From the NCBI GenBank assembly GCA_000697055.1, contig JNDT01002319.1, positions 1 to 64,000 on the forward strand: a stretch of 64,000 bases of DNA, read 5' to 3'. This DNA is from Saksenaea vasiformis B4078 (lineage: Eukaryota; Mucoromycota; Mucoromycetes; Mucorales; Saksenaeaceae). The position numbers and the translations under genes are program-made. Position 1 is the stretch's first letter. Every line of letters starts with the position of its first letter. The notes under the pieces are model-generated. The model did not search any database, was not told the origin of the DNA, and saw nothing but the letters and a program-made list of their open reading frames with translations. Below, in pieces: positions 46,541-57,649 of the stretch.

Positions 46541-47744
46541 ATGTCTTCTGCAGCGAATATCCTCCAGCGACAATTTAAAGGTATAGGCGATCGCGCAAGA
46601 CAATTTACATTCTTATTTCGTTATAGAACTTACCAGAAACCCTGTTCCGGGTTTTGTTGTCGATCTAAAGGATGACAATATCTTCGAGTGGTGAGTCGGG
46701 GCATGTTCCATTTTCTGCGACTTATATCAATGAAACAAAGGGCTGTTGCAATTATTGGATCCCCAAAAACTATATATGAAGGCGGATATTTTAAGGTGAA
46801 TATCTGTTGTTTGCTTGCTTATGAGACACTCATGCGTTGATACATAGGCAACCTTGTCGTTTCCGGACGACTATCCCTTCAATCCACCAACATTCCGTTT
46901 CGATCGAGAATTCTATCACCCTAATGGTACTACTGTGATGTACTGCCGTTGACACTAAGCTGTTTCAAAACCAGTGTACCCCGATGGCCGTCTTTGCATC
47001 TCCATCCTTCATCCCCCTGGTGACGACCCCGTGAGCGGCGAAAAGGCAGAGGTAGCGTCCGCTAAACGTCTGTCATACTGATATGGCACAGAGACAAGCA
47101 AAGCAAGAGATACTGAATGCTTGCGATGCTTGAATAGGAACGGTGGAACCCGACGCAGGTGGGTCTCAGCAATATCAAACCAAGAAGCTAAAACTTGAAC
47201 TATTCTTCGGATATCCTTTCCAAGTCTGTAGAAAGTAAGTGTGTCTCAAATGCGTCTTATTTTTCTGGATATATGAATCGTATGCGTAGGTGTTTTGGTG
47301 TCAATTATTTCGTTATTGGCCGATCCAAACTGTTCAAGTCCAGCCAATGTAGATGCGGGGGTAAGATGATCTATCTTTTGCTGAGGCTCACTTAGGCAAC
47401 ACTTTCCAGGTTGCATACAGGAAGAATCGTGAACTTTTTGACACTACTGTCAAGAGTACGTGTTGCAAACAAAGGATCCGTTTTCCTTATCTTTTGTCTA
47501 GGTCAAGTCGAAATATCTAAAAAGGACATCCCTCCAGGATTTAATATGCCACAGACAGAGAAGGATTTTATGATCACAGCACCGGTCGAAATAGAGGATG
47601 ACGTTAATTTGTAAGTTATATAGAGAGCGGTGATGCAAAGTTTTTGCTAATGATTGATGTAGCTGGTATGAATCTGGGGTTGAAAGCGATTTTGGGGCGG
47701 ACGACTTTGAGGACGAGGAGGACGAAGAGGATGAAGAAGACTGA
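46541..47744 (+). CDS. CDC34: ubiquitin-conjugating enzyme E2, Cdc34/UBE2R type
   Basis: The E2 partner of SCF ubiquitin ligases that degrade cell-cycle inhibitors. Eleven small exons (46541-46580, 46627-46690, 46741-46795, 46848-46926, 46975-47051, 47138-47158, 47225-47234, 47290-47360, 47410-47455, 47502-47610, 47663-47744) give 217 residues. Catalytic Cys87 is in GRLCISILH, followed by the acidic loop unique to this family (HPPGDDPVSGEKAEERWNP). HPN and the SVESVLVSIISLLADPN.SSPANVDA helix are intact. A Cdc34-like acidic tail ends the protein (DDFEDEEDEEDEED). Exon 6 is 21 nt and exon 7 only 10 nt, yet both are needed to restore the conserved sequence. Confidence 0.96.
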
Positions 47745-48456
47745 TTAGGAAAGAACGCGGATTTTCCTTTAAGTGAAAAAAAGAAAAGAATATTCAACAA
47801 TCTACCATAGTCATTCATGTCAGACTCTAAAGAACAAGCCATTGAAACGCAAGAACAAGTTACGTCATGTGGATGGGATGTTTTTTTTCCCCGTCCAGAT
47901 CTATGCTTCTGAGCGCCTATGATGTGTGGCAGTGGTAGTCCATCGGTTCGAAGATATGGCGATCATTCAAGTTACGCCAATGTTTCACTTATTTCCTATT
48001 GATTCGATACTCTCCTTCCTGTAATGCACACGGCAACAGTAGACCATGAACACAGTAGCTATGAAGATGCTTCTTACCATGCAGATTGTCATTTATATTA
48101 GCATCAGCGAACCTGAGTACGTGCTGAGTGATCAAGTTCGTAATGTATAATCAGAAGGTATATTACTCAGCATTGAAGTTCGCGCATTCGTAAACCCGTG
48201 AGCCGAGCAAGTCATAGGTTTGGCTTAGTCTGAACGCTCTTTTAGCTTACGCATTCTTTAGCTGATTCAATAAGCATTTTCTAGGCTGTAATCAGCAAGT
48301 AGAAAATATACATAATACAGTTGTGCATATTGACGAATTCCCGTTCATTCTCGCGAAGTCTCCCGAAAAGCTTTTACCTTGTCAAAGCGATATTGTGATC
48401 GTCGTTTCAAATCCATTCGAGATAGCGAGATTAACTGTTTGACACTTATCTGTTTA
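47745..48456. other. intergenic, converging genes
   Basis: About 710 bp between the CDC34 stop and the SPC24 stop on the opposite strand. No coding signal, repeat or RNA gene was recognised. Confidence 0.5.
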
Positions 48457-49210
48457 TTACAAAAAGTTCCAGAGATGTCGTACTCTGAAATAAGCCGTAT
48501 ACTCGTGAGGCAGGAAGAGCTCAGCTTGCTGTTTCTCCGGCGATGCTACGAACGAAGTCAGTTTGCGCATCTATCGTACTAAAGAACATACATAATCGGA
48601 ACTTGTTAGTAGGGTTGCCTTCATGATCGGGAAGCATCATGATTCCCAGGGACCGGTATATAGCAGTTTTTATCCTTGAGCAACGCATTAGGTCTCTGAT
48701 GTTAAGATACACTGCAGATCTTACGTAGTTGAATTTGAGATAATATTCAGGTCTTCTTCGTGTGAAAGATGAAGCAGTTCTTCTTCCAATGCTTTCGTTT
48801 CCTTTTTTACAGCATCAAGATCGGCTTCTAGTGTCACTGCACTGACGGGCTCTACATCAGACTTTTGTCCTTCAAGACTGGCAATCATAACCTCGGCGTC
48901 GCGGAGTGCTACCCTCATTCCATGCAGTTTCGCATGCAATGTGTCTAGGTTTACTTGGAGATCTGAATATTTAGTTGGTATTTAGATCTCGTCATATTGT
49001 GTGATTTTGCTAATGTTTACTCGTGTTCGTTTGTTGGATTTCTTGGTTATGCATGGCGCGCTGTTCATCGAATGCTCGTATGTCCTTCACCGCTTCTGCC
49101 ATTTCCTCCTCGAACTTTGACTTTTCAACCCTTCCAAACGCTGTAGCCATTGCATCGTTGGCTGTCCTTAGGAATTCGTCAACGGTTGGAAGGGTCTCTT
49201 CTGTTAACAT
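48457..49210 (-). CDS. kinetochore protein Spc24-like (Ndc80 complex)
   Basis: Four exons (49210-49021, 48962-48725, 48674-48592, 48545-48457) give 199 residues, matching the size of Spc24 (about 200). The first 125 residues form a continuous coiled coil (FLRTANDAMATAF, VNLDTLHAKLHGMRVALRDAE, LDAVKKETKALEEELLHL). The globular end begins TIKTAIYRSLGI, like the L.LYRSLGI start of the Spc24 RWD fold, and finishes with an LWNFL motif comparable to the aromatic ending of Spc24 proteins. Spc24-Spc25 links Ndc80-Nuf2 to the inner kinetochore. The C-terminal exons are the weaker part of the model. Divergent from the first sulfotransferase gene. Confidence 0.7.
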
Positions 49211-50194
49211 GAAATGAGTGGGGAAAGAGTGATGTGTGACTGGTGGCAAGTGAAGTACAATTGGTCTGGTCCTGCGAGCGGGAAGAGCATTCCACATCCA
49301 CAAGGCCTAGAGCGGGCTTGGGATAGTTGCGGCTCTCAAGGCTTCTCAGCTCACTTTGTTATACCCTCAGGAGATCTGATTTGAAGTTGAACAAATAACT
49401 ATCAAGAAGTAGAGGAAGTATCGGTCGACCTTGTCCTCGGTAGAAGAATGAAGCAACTAGTGGTGTGCAAGGAGATACTCCAATCTCTCAAAGTCAATGC
49501 TATCGAAATAAAATTTGCCTTCATTCTGAGAATATGGAATATGACGCTTCTGCTGTTACTGGAGCGTTTTGCGAGACGCTGAGACTGTGCGTCTTTAAAG
49601 GATGTTACCAAAGAGGCAAATTCTGCATGTAACACAGTGCAGCAAACGTACCTTGAATAGCAGAATTTCTTAAACGTTAGGCTGGTACTTCTTTATGAAA
49701 TGTGTCGGATTTAGCCTCCTTTGCTTTATGATCTTCGCAGGTTTATTGATTGGCACATTGTCTCCTTACCGCTCATCTGCCGTCGGCCTCTTCCCAACTG
49801 CTGACACCTTGAATCGCTTATAATCGGCTGTAGCCATTTGATAATGCCCTTGGAAGCTTACGAGGGGTCTGTTACCTTGAGGAGAGAATATCTATCATAC
49901 TGACTTCTCGTATTGTGTCGACATCTGTATCGTATTCGCACTTGTACTGTATTCATATCTGCACCATGTTTACATTTACACTGTAATCTTATTTGTGCTG
50001 TATTCACATCTGCACTACGCCGTCATTCTCCCGAATTGAGGACTCGTTAACGCTCGAGCTGTGACCTTAAAGCATACGTATTGCAACGTTCAGAACCTTG
50101 TCCCTCAACCAGGTAACGTGATGCCATCTTAGAACTTTTGCTACTAAAGTGCGGATAAAAAGCCTACTCGTCTTATTCATCTTACAGCTCGAAT
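49211..50194. repeat. upstream region of sulfotransferase copy 1 (duplicated unit)
   Basis: From about 49470 onward this sequence is recognisably similar to the region from about 51120, for example AGTCAATGCTATCGAAA, GTGCAGCAAAC and TTAAACGTTAGGCTG in the same order. It also holds degenerate repeats of about 20 bp built on GTATTCNCATCTGCAC (49900-50030). Directly before the gene the aligned TATA box is lost (TACTAAAG) and a GATAAAA lies at 50154-50160. Confidence 0.75.
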
Positions 50195-50911
50195 ATGGCC
50201 CCTCTCAAGGTAATTGGCGCTTCTTTCGGTCGCACTGGAACATTGAGCCTTAAAACTGCTTTGGACACTCTTGGGTAAACAATTCCCTTTCTTTGTCGTT
50301 GTCTGATTCTTGGAGCATGCAGTTTCAATACATTACACTTGTCGGTGATCATGACAGATACTGAGCTAGACGCAGAGATATGGCTGAAAGCATACCATAA
50401 CCCTCACGCAAATGTGGATTGGGATGCTGCATACAAAGGTTACGACGCTGCAGTGGATTGGCCTACTTGTTCTTTTGTGCCGCAGTTAATGGAGAAGTAC
50501 CCAGAGGCCAAGGTGATCCTTCCCACCCGTGATGCCGAGGAATGGTACGGATCTTTGTCGAAAACCGTTCTGAAAATTATACGAAGATCACCAAAAAAAG
50601 ATGGACATCCCCACTGGAAGCGGACGTCCGATTGCGTTAGGGAAATTATAGCCTGCGATTTAAGATTACCCGACGCCACTCGCGAAGAAATCGTTGAAAT
50701 CTTTCAAGAACATGAGCGCTTCATCAAAGAAATTGTACCTCCAGAAAAACTACTGATTTTCCATCCAAGCCAAGGCTGGGAGCCATTATGTACGTTCTTA
50801 GATTTGCCTGTGCCGTCAATGCCTTTTCCGCACCTGAATCAAGCCGAGGGATTCGAGAGTAGGGTTGACGAACTACGTGAAAAGTTTTATGAAACTTCCA
50901 CAATGCAATAA
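50195..50911 (+). CDS. sulfotransferase-family P-loop protein (copy 1)
   Basis: Exons 50195-50274 and 50323-50911 (48-nt intron) give 222 residues. The N-terminus MAPLKVIGASFGRTGTLSLKTAL contains the 5'-phosphosulfate-binding loop (SFGRTGT, residues 10-16) of the fungal Sulfotransferase_4 family. FVPQLMEKYPEAKVILPTRDAEEWY is the family's second conserved block (3'-phosphate side), and the NVDWDAAYKGYDAAVDWPTC block precedes it. The protein is somewhat shorter than usual in the Glu/substrate-lid region. No signal peptide, so probably cytosolic. The substrate is unknown. About 80 percent similar to copy 2 by eye, from a tandem duplication that kept the intron. Confidence 0.88.
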
Positions 50912-51827
50912 ATGGTTTGCGAACCTGTTTCCCAGACGAGTATGGTTGCTGCTGTTATTCACAGGTTGATTGGTTCGCATTATGGTAATGTTGTGTGAGT
51001 ATGGAGAACTTACATAAAATTAACGGTGCTTGATCTCACTTGATGAGACGACACTTGGCCGCGTTACTTACTCATATCATACGAGAGTGTGAAAGTGACT
51101 AACGACACCAAGAAGACACTCCTATCTCTAGAAGTCAATGCTATCGAAACAAAGGTCGCCTTACATTCCCAATAATGTAGATTATGGCGTTTGTTCGCCG
51201 TTACTAGAGCGTTGCAGTGACAGGAACTGTAAAACTCTGTGTCTTAAAGGATGGGGCTTTCCAAAAAGGGCAAATGCTGCATAACACGGTGCAGCAAACA
51301 GTTCAGGCAACGCATCTTCAGTGATAGAATTTTTTAAACGTTAGGCTGCTATAACTTTATATAATATGCCATGTGCAGGCCATCTATGCTTTTGGTATCT
51401 TTGCAGGTTTGTTTTTGCCGCATTGATCCATTTCTGCTCAGCTGTCAGCCTCCGTGCAGCCGCAGATGCATTGGGTCTCTTGCAATCAACTGTAACCATT
51501 CGATAATGCTTTCGATAGCTTACTAAATGTCTGTATTCTGAGGAGCTAATTTCTGTCATATTGACTTCTTGTATTGTTCCGAGATGTGTACCGTATTCGC
51601 GTTTCCATTCTGCTCACATCTGCGCCATATTTGCGTTTGTACTGCATCTTTATTTGTGTTATATTTACATCTGCAGCATCCCGATATCTTTACCAAGTAG
51701 AGGAGCTGTTAACGCTCAAACCTTAACTTTAAATCATGTTGTTAAAACCCTCTCCCTCAGTTACACAATGTGATGCCAGTTCTACTATAAAAGTGGGTCT
51801 ACTCGTTTTGTTTATTACAGCTTGAAT
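50912..51827. repeat. upstream region of sulfotransferase copy 2 (duplicated unit)
   Basis: From about 51118 this is the second copy of the promoter-side unit described for 49470-50194, including the degenerate CATCTGC-containing repeats (51560-51680). It carries a canonical TATAAAA at 51786-51792, about 36 bp before the ATG. Confidence 0.75.
51786..51792 (+). promoter_or_regulatory. TATA box of sulfotransferase copy 2
   Basis: TATAAAA 36 bp upstream of ATG 51828. The aligned position in copy 1 reads TACTAAAG and lacks the box. Confidence 0.6.
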
Positions 51828-52542
51828 ATGGCCCCTCTCAAGGTGATCGGTGCTTCTTTCGGCCGCACAGGAACGGTGAGCCTTAAAACCGCTTTGAACA
51901 CTCTTGGGTAAACCATCCCTTCTTGTTTTTTGCCTAATCCTTGGCGGTTATAGCTTCAATACATTTCATTTCACGGCGCTGGAGACGCGGCCCGAACTAG
52001 AACCAGAGATATGGCTGGAAGCATACCGTAATCCTCAGGCAGATGTGGATTGGGATGCTGCATACAAGGGTTTCGATGCTGCAGTGGATTGGCCTACGTG
52101 TTCGTTTGTGCCGCAGTTAATGAAAAAATACCCAGAGGCCAAGGTGATCCTTCCCACTCGTGATCCTGAGCAATGGTATGAATCTATGTCGAAAACTGTT
52201 CTGCCAATTATGCAGAAACAATACACAGATGAAGTACATACAGACTGGAAGCGGGTGACCGACTGCTTTAAAGAAATTATTGCACACGATTTAAGACTAC
52301 CTGACGCCACCCGCGAAGAAGTCATTGAAATCTTTCGAGAGCATGAACGTTTTATCAAGGAGATTGTACCTCCAGAAAAGCTACTGATTTTCCATCCGAG
52401 CCAGGGCTGGGAGCCACTATGCGCATTCTTAGAATTGCCTGTACCACCAGTTCCTTTTCCACATCTTAATCAAGCCCAAGTGTTCAAGAATTTGATGGGG
52501 CGAGTACGTGACAAGTTCCACGAAATCTCCGCAGTGCAATAA
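51828..52542 (+). CDS. sulfotransferase-family P-loop protein (copy 2)
   Basis: Exons 51828-51907 and 51954-52542 give 222 residues, the same exon lengths (80 and 589 nt) as copy 1, with a 46-nt intron at the identical site. The phosphosulfate loop SFGRTGT, the VDWDAAYKGFDAAVDWPTC block, KVILPTRDPEQWYESMSKTV and the C-terminal PEKLLIFHPSQGWEPLCAFL are all intact. Differences cluster after the first intron (TALETRPELEPE versus SVIMTDTELDAE) and around residues 115-130, which may affect substrate choice. It probably transfers a sulfate group from PAPS. The substrate is unknown. Confidence 0.88.
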
Positions 52543-54196
52543 ATGGTACACGGGTCTACTTGCTTTCATGGCATAATGAACTCATTGTGTGATATCAACT
52601 GGAATGATGTAACTGAGTTTGCCTATTACGGCTCTAAACATGATAAATAGAACTTTGTATGTAGGCATTCCCACTTCAAAAACAAGAGAAGAAGGCCCAT
52701 TAAACGGCTGTCAGTTGCGTTCGTAGGACACATCACTTACCGTATCGGTACTGGTAATCACGAGTATCGGGATCATCCCCGTTTTCTCACAGAAGCGGCG
52801 ATTTTATTCCAAAAATGGCGCGAAAATGTTTGGTTCGGCAATTGGGCTAGGAAAGGTGTTGTGTCCAAACAACTCAATGCTACACAACAGTTCCTAATAA
52901 GTGTATCACACATCACTCCGCTGAATTCGGTTATCTAGAGGGATTTTTTAGTAAAACAGTTCCTCGTTCTTTTTCACAAGAATAAAACAGTACGCCGAGT
53001 CTCACGAACTTCACCGTTTCGACTTAGTAGATAACCGACATAACAAAAGGACCTACGTAAACATAGCCTCTCATGTTATCTGTCGGACGTAGGAGAATAG
53101 GAACGTCATAGGGTTTGCTCTATGAAAAAGCTGACGCAAACTATTAGACAACAAGATACTACTGCCTCTTGCTTGTTGTTTGATTCTTCCAAAGCAATAT
53201 CCGCTGCTTGTCAACGGTTTTCCCTTCTATCCGTCTAAAGATGATCGTGAGGGTAATAATGGAAAGTGATACATATCTGTGACGGATCACTGGCTTTACA
53301 AATATTTGTGGCGTTTTCTGGTACCTTATTTTGATGTCTCTTGGTTGGTTAATGGGAATCTTACTAACGCCGTTTTACCTTGGCTGTAAACGTTTTAATA
53401 GCTTGTTTATATGGAGCATCTTTCATCGCAACAGTAGATCAAACGCGAAACGAAGCGTATTTGTTTATCTGGTGGTAACTGATGTTCAGTTACAAGGATG
53501 TAAAGGATCAGACGGCGGAAGTATGCGGGACTTTGCTGGAGTCGTTTATCGTGTGAAAAGAACCAGGAACAGTGATATAAGATTACTATCCGCTTAACCG
53601 GACTGACGGAGTAATACCTAGTATAAGTTCTAATGTTGATGTAAAACGAGCAACCGTTTTGTTCTCAAGTCACCATGTTGTATCAACCCCAAGGTGAAAT
53701 GGTCCACACGAAACTTTCAAGGACGATATAGAAGTTTATTTCTGTTGATTTGAATGTATTCATGCCAACTCAGCTGCTATGAGTTTGAGCTGAGGTGAGT
53801 CATAAAGGATAGTGCTTGAGTGACAATGATCGCAATGACTCACGTTGAGGAGTTCGTGTTACCAGCTCGTGAGGTTGCACAGAGACTTCCCAACAGTAAC
53901 AAAAGATGTATGACAGTTGTAGAGCGTGATAGAGCCACAGTAGAAACACATGAATACATGTTATATAGGGATTTATTGGCCAAAATGTCACTGCACGATA
54001 TCTCTGTGGGTACGACACGAGATTGGTGCGACTTCCGACTTCAGAAATGGATTGAGAGCCGACATTTCGGGAAAGAGTGTATATATATATCCTTCATACA
54101 ACTTAAGTAAGGCAACGGGAATACCACACCAAAGCATTTCGCACAAGTTTTGCACGCCGAACGTTTATTTTCTGTTCGGAAATCTAGAATTTGCAA
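52543..54196. other. intergenic; possible promoter of dipeptidase gene
   Basis: No firm gene. A plus-strand frame (53331-53597, 88 codons, RSVFVYLVVTDVQLQGCKGSDGG...) and another at 53820-54110 have no recognisable family. Two oppositely oriented Gcn4-type heptamers lie at 53796-53802 and 53836-53842. The last 90 bp before 54197 form the dipeptidase leader. Confidence 0.45.
53796..53842. promoter_or_regulatory. inverted pair of Gcn4-type sites upstream of dipeptidase
   Basis: TGAGTCA (53796-53802) and TGACTCA (53836-53842) are 33 bp apart and oppositely oriented, about 355-400 bp upstream of the dipeptidase ATG. Perfect heptamers are expected only about eight times in the whole window by chance, so a close pair is notable but not proof. 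Confidence 0.4.
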
Positions 54197-55460
54197 ATGC
54201 ACCTGATCTCCGTTGCTGCCATAACCTCATTTGCCTTCGCATTTGCCCAGGCATTTCCACAGACGTACTTCAAGAACAAAGGAGTTGGAAGAGATCCTAC
54301 CGATGACGCTTCAAATCATTATCCGTTGATTGATACGCACAATGATTTCCCCATGTATGTATACACGTCCTCATTACATTATTACTGATGCATTATGTCG
54401 GTCTGGCAGGTTCCTCGCTTTCGACCAGAAAGGGAAAATCAATGAATTGAACTTGACCCAATTGAATACACGCCATACAGATATTGAACGCCTCCGCAAG
54501 GGACGGGTAGCGGGTCAATTTTGGAGCGTGTACTACGAGTGCGAAGATAACGATGCAAACCAACTAGTAAAGGCAATGGAATCGATTGACGTGACCAAGC
54601 GCATGATCGATCTTTATCCTGATACGTTCCAGCTGGCGACATCCACCAAGCAATTCAAGCATGCATTTAAACATGGACGTATTGGCTCCATGTTAGGTAT
54701 GGAGGGAGGGCAAATGATTGACAGCTCCATGGCGGCGCTGCGCGCATTTTACGACCTTGGTGTGCGATATCTCACTGTATGCATCAGCCATCCATTGACT
54801 GTTTAGCTGATGAAATTGTGGTAGTTAACTCATAATTGCCATACACCATGGGCGGAGTCCTGTTGCGATCCCTCACCTCCTCCCTTCAAGAAGGGTTTGG
54901 GTCTAACAAATTTCGGTAAGGAGATCGTTCTGGAGATGAATAGACTGGGGATGATGGTCGATATCTCGCATGTTGCACACTCCACGATGCATGCTGTTCT
55001 GGACATCACGCGGGCACCAGTGATTTTCTCACATTCATCCAGTCATGCTTTATGTCCTATCGAGCGCAATGTCCCGGATACCGTGCTTAAGCGCTTGGAA
55101 GAAACCGATGGTGTTGTCATGGTCAACTTCTTCAACGACTTTGTTCAGTGCGACCATTCTGTTGAAGCCACAGTGTCAGATGTCGCCGATCATGTTGAGC
55201 ATATCGCCAAAGTTGCTGGGCGACATCGAGTAGGTGTGGGTGCAGACTTTGACGGAATTATCGACACGCCCAAAGGTCTTGAAGATGTCAGCAAGTATCC
55301 AAACTTATTTGCAGAGCTGACAAAACGTGGATGGTCAAAGAATGACCTAGATGGACTTGCCAGAAAGAACTTCCTACGCGTCTGGAAACGCGTGGAACAT
55401 GTGCGAGATCGTCTTTCTGCAGAATTGCCTAGCGAATCCCGGCTGGAGGAGTATAAGTGA
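54197..55460 (+). CDS. secreted membrane-dipeptidase-like (peptidase M19)
   Basis: A zinc dipeptidase of the renal dipeptidase family. Exons 54197-54354, 54410-54776 and 54825-55460 give 386 residues. A signal peptide (residues 1-19, [13 protein letters not shown]) is followed by the first metal motif DTHND (H48, D50), the bridging Glu in GMEGGQ (E151), [11 protein letters not shown] at the exon 2/3 join, and the His ligands in [15 protein letters not shown] carries the conserved Asp. Splicing at 54777 is required to restore [14 protein letters not shown]. There is no hydrophobic GPI tail, so it is probably secreted or vacuolar. Expected to hydrolyse dipeptides for nitrogen supply. Two Gcn4-like sites lie upstream. 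Confidence 0.92.
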
Positions 55461-56276
55461 AATCTCTAGTTTTGTTACCAATAAACATGGACGTCAAAAC
55501 ACTGTGATCGACATTAGCGCAACTTTGGTATGACTTCGCGTCACGTTAAATTATCTGGCATTGGCTGAAAATTAGCTTGTAATGTCTCGACTTGTATTAG
55601 ATTCTCTCATATGTGTCTGTATCAAAGGTAGCTTCCCGTTATTTTCCCCAGAGGATGCGGTAATGATAGGGTTCTTTGCCTCATATAAAAGACGTGATGG
55701 TGATGTGCATTGAAAGGGAACGCTGATCCTTAGCTCTGTTCAATTTATATTCCCGTACGATTTTGATGAAATGCACGTCCAGGATCATCCCTGTCCTCTT
55801 GTGTCGTCGTATGGGCTGCATGAGCTCTGTATCTTACTGTCTGGGTAACGTTGGCATCTTTTGACCATCATTCGAGTAAGTAGATGTTGTCACATACAGC
55901 ATCACTCATTTTCCATAATAGATCGGCAGATGCTGTCCTCTACAGACCGTCCGGGAAAAATGACTGTTCTTACTTATGCTGCTCTAGCAAAATTTGGGAC
56001 CGCTGAAGGGTCGATTTCATCCAAGCAACGCATACTCAGTTTTACTTGGCGCAAACTTGGCCGTTCATGGACGTAAGACGTATGTAGAGTAGATAAAAAT
56101 TCATTCAATGAACAGCAGTAAACTAATAATCTATCGTCATGTTTTCATGCAATAGCTTATTTTGCAATATTTTGCTTAGCCCTACGACGGTCAAACTCAT
56201 GAGATGATTCGTATGTTTGTAGCCTAGAAGAGATAATTTACGTGTGAGTTGCTACGAGAATTGTAATAAATTGTAC
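55461..56276. other. intergenic with second copy of a repeated coding-like fragment
   Basis: A plus-strand frame (about 55960-56076) reads TVLTYAALAKFGTAEG...FTWRKLGRSWT then stop. Its last part shares 21 identical bases with 43377-43397. No other feature was seen. The flanking dipeptidase and CDK9 genes converge on this region. Confidence 0.5.
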
Positions 56277-57649
56277 TCACTCAGATGGCTCTGCAGGTAA
56301 AGGTTTGCTGTAGAAGTAGTCGTGTTCTAATGCCTGTAACGCTGTCCACCGTTTACTCGGATCAAGGACCAGTAGCTTGTCAAGAAGATCCACGGCTAAC
56401 GGATCAAAAGCAGAAAACTCCTCCTTCAACTTTCGTGTACTTGGGTCGAACCTTACTTTGTTCGCTTCCGGTAGTTTATGCCAATCTGGCATAGTCTCTT
56501 GTGTAGGAGAGCCACAGAGATAAAATATTCTTTTCAGCTGGTCTAGATCATCTTGCCCTTGCAAAATCGGTCGCAGTTTTAACAGTTCGCCAAACACACA
56601 CCTCCATATCCGAGTGAATACATTGCTACGATTCCTTTCTTGGGCAGTGGACTTACCCAATACCCCACATATCAATCGCGCTGGTATAATGCTTGTCTCC
56701 AAGGAACAATTCTGGTGGTCGATACCACCTTGTGACCACACAGTTGGTATATTCACGTTTTTTATCCTCTACTCCACGGGCCAGACCAAAATCCGCAATT
56801 TGCAATACACCCTCGTTATTGATAAGCAAGTTCGCCGCTATCCTTCTTTCAGTATAACGTTTCTCGAGTTTCCGCACATCTACCTTTCATATCACGGTGA
56901 AGAATTTTGTTCTGTTAAATGGAGTTAGCCGTTTGTACCTAAAGGGACAAAAAGGAATACCTACATGGTGAAGATATGCTGTGCCTTCCAAAAGCTGCTG
57001 CAAGTATGTTTTAATCTGTGGTTGAGACAAATGAACGGACGGATTGTCGAGCAGGCCGGCGAGGTCATGATCCATGTAAGGGAATACCATATAAATACTA
57101 CCTCGTTCTTTCCTTGCAGAATCACCTATAGAACAACATCTATTGGTATTTACAAAACTCCTCCTCTGGGGTTTACCTCGCTCAACGGCAATATCCGTCA
57201 GCGACACCACATTCTTGTGTCGTAACTGCTTCAAGATTTTGATCTCTCGAATAGCGGTAATGGGCACCTACATTAACCATCAAAAACAAGTTCTAAAAAT
57301 AGTCAACTTACACCCTCTTTTTCGTTATGCATCAAGATTCTCTTCAATGCCACTGCCTGTCCAGTTGCGCGGTGCCTTGCTTTGTGTACTTCACTGGTGA
57401 ATCCAATATCAGTTGCTCGATGATTATTGCTGAATTCGTTGATTACCCAAAAGTGCCTTCTCCCAGTTTATCCTCAAACTCATAATCGGTAATCTTCGAA
57501 CATCCAACGAAACGACGCGAATTTTGTGATGAATAACGACGCCGTGGAGAAATGCTAGAAGGCGTTGTGTTATTGCTGTTGTTGTCTATCGAATCCACAG
57601 GGCGCTTTCTAGGTCGATCGGAGAGATCGTCTTCTGGGGTCCGTTTCAT
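56277..57649 (-). CDS. BUR1: cyclin-dependent kinase 9 / Bur1-like
   Basis: The P-TEFb/BUR kinase that phosphorylates Pol II CTD and Spt5 to promote elongation. Seven exons (57649-57447, 57393-57312, 57267-57177, 57125-56965, 56911-56884, 56837-56657, 56601-56277) give 356 residues. The glycine loop LGEGTFGEV is at 62-70 and Lys85 in ALKRI. The cyclin-binding helix is PITAIRE (97-103), the catalytic loop HRDMKAAN (184-191) has the Met typical of CDK9, DFG is at 204-206, and the T-loop Thr219 is in [14 protein letters not shown]. The GSP.QE.MPDW block agrees with CDK9/Bur1. The N-terminus is short, Ser/Arg-rich and carries a probable NLS (RPRKRP). Exon 5 is only 28 nt. Confidence 0.93.

Noticed and set aside
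47940..47960. GGTTCGAAGAT, similar to a tRNA B box
   Set aside because: No cloverleaf can be formed around it and there is no A box at a suitable distance.
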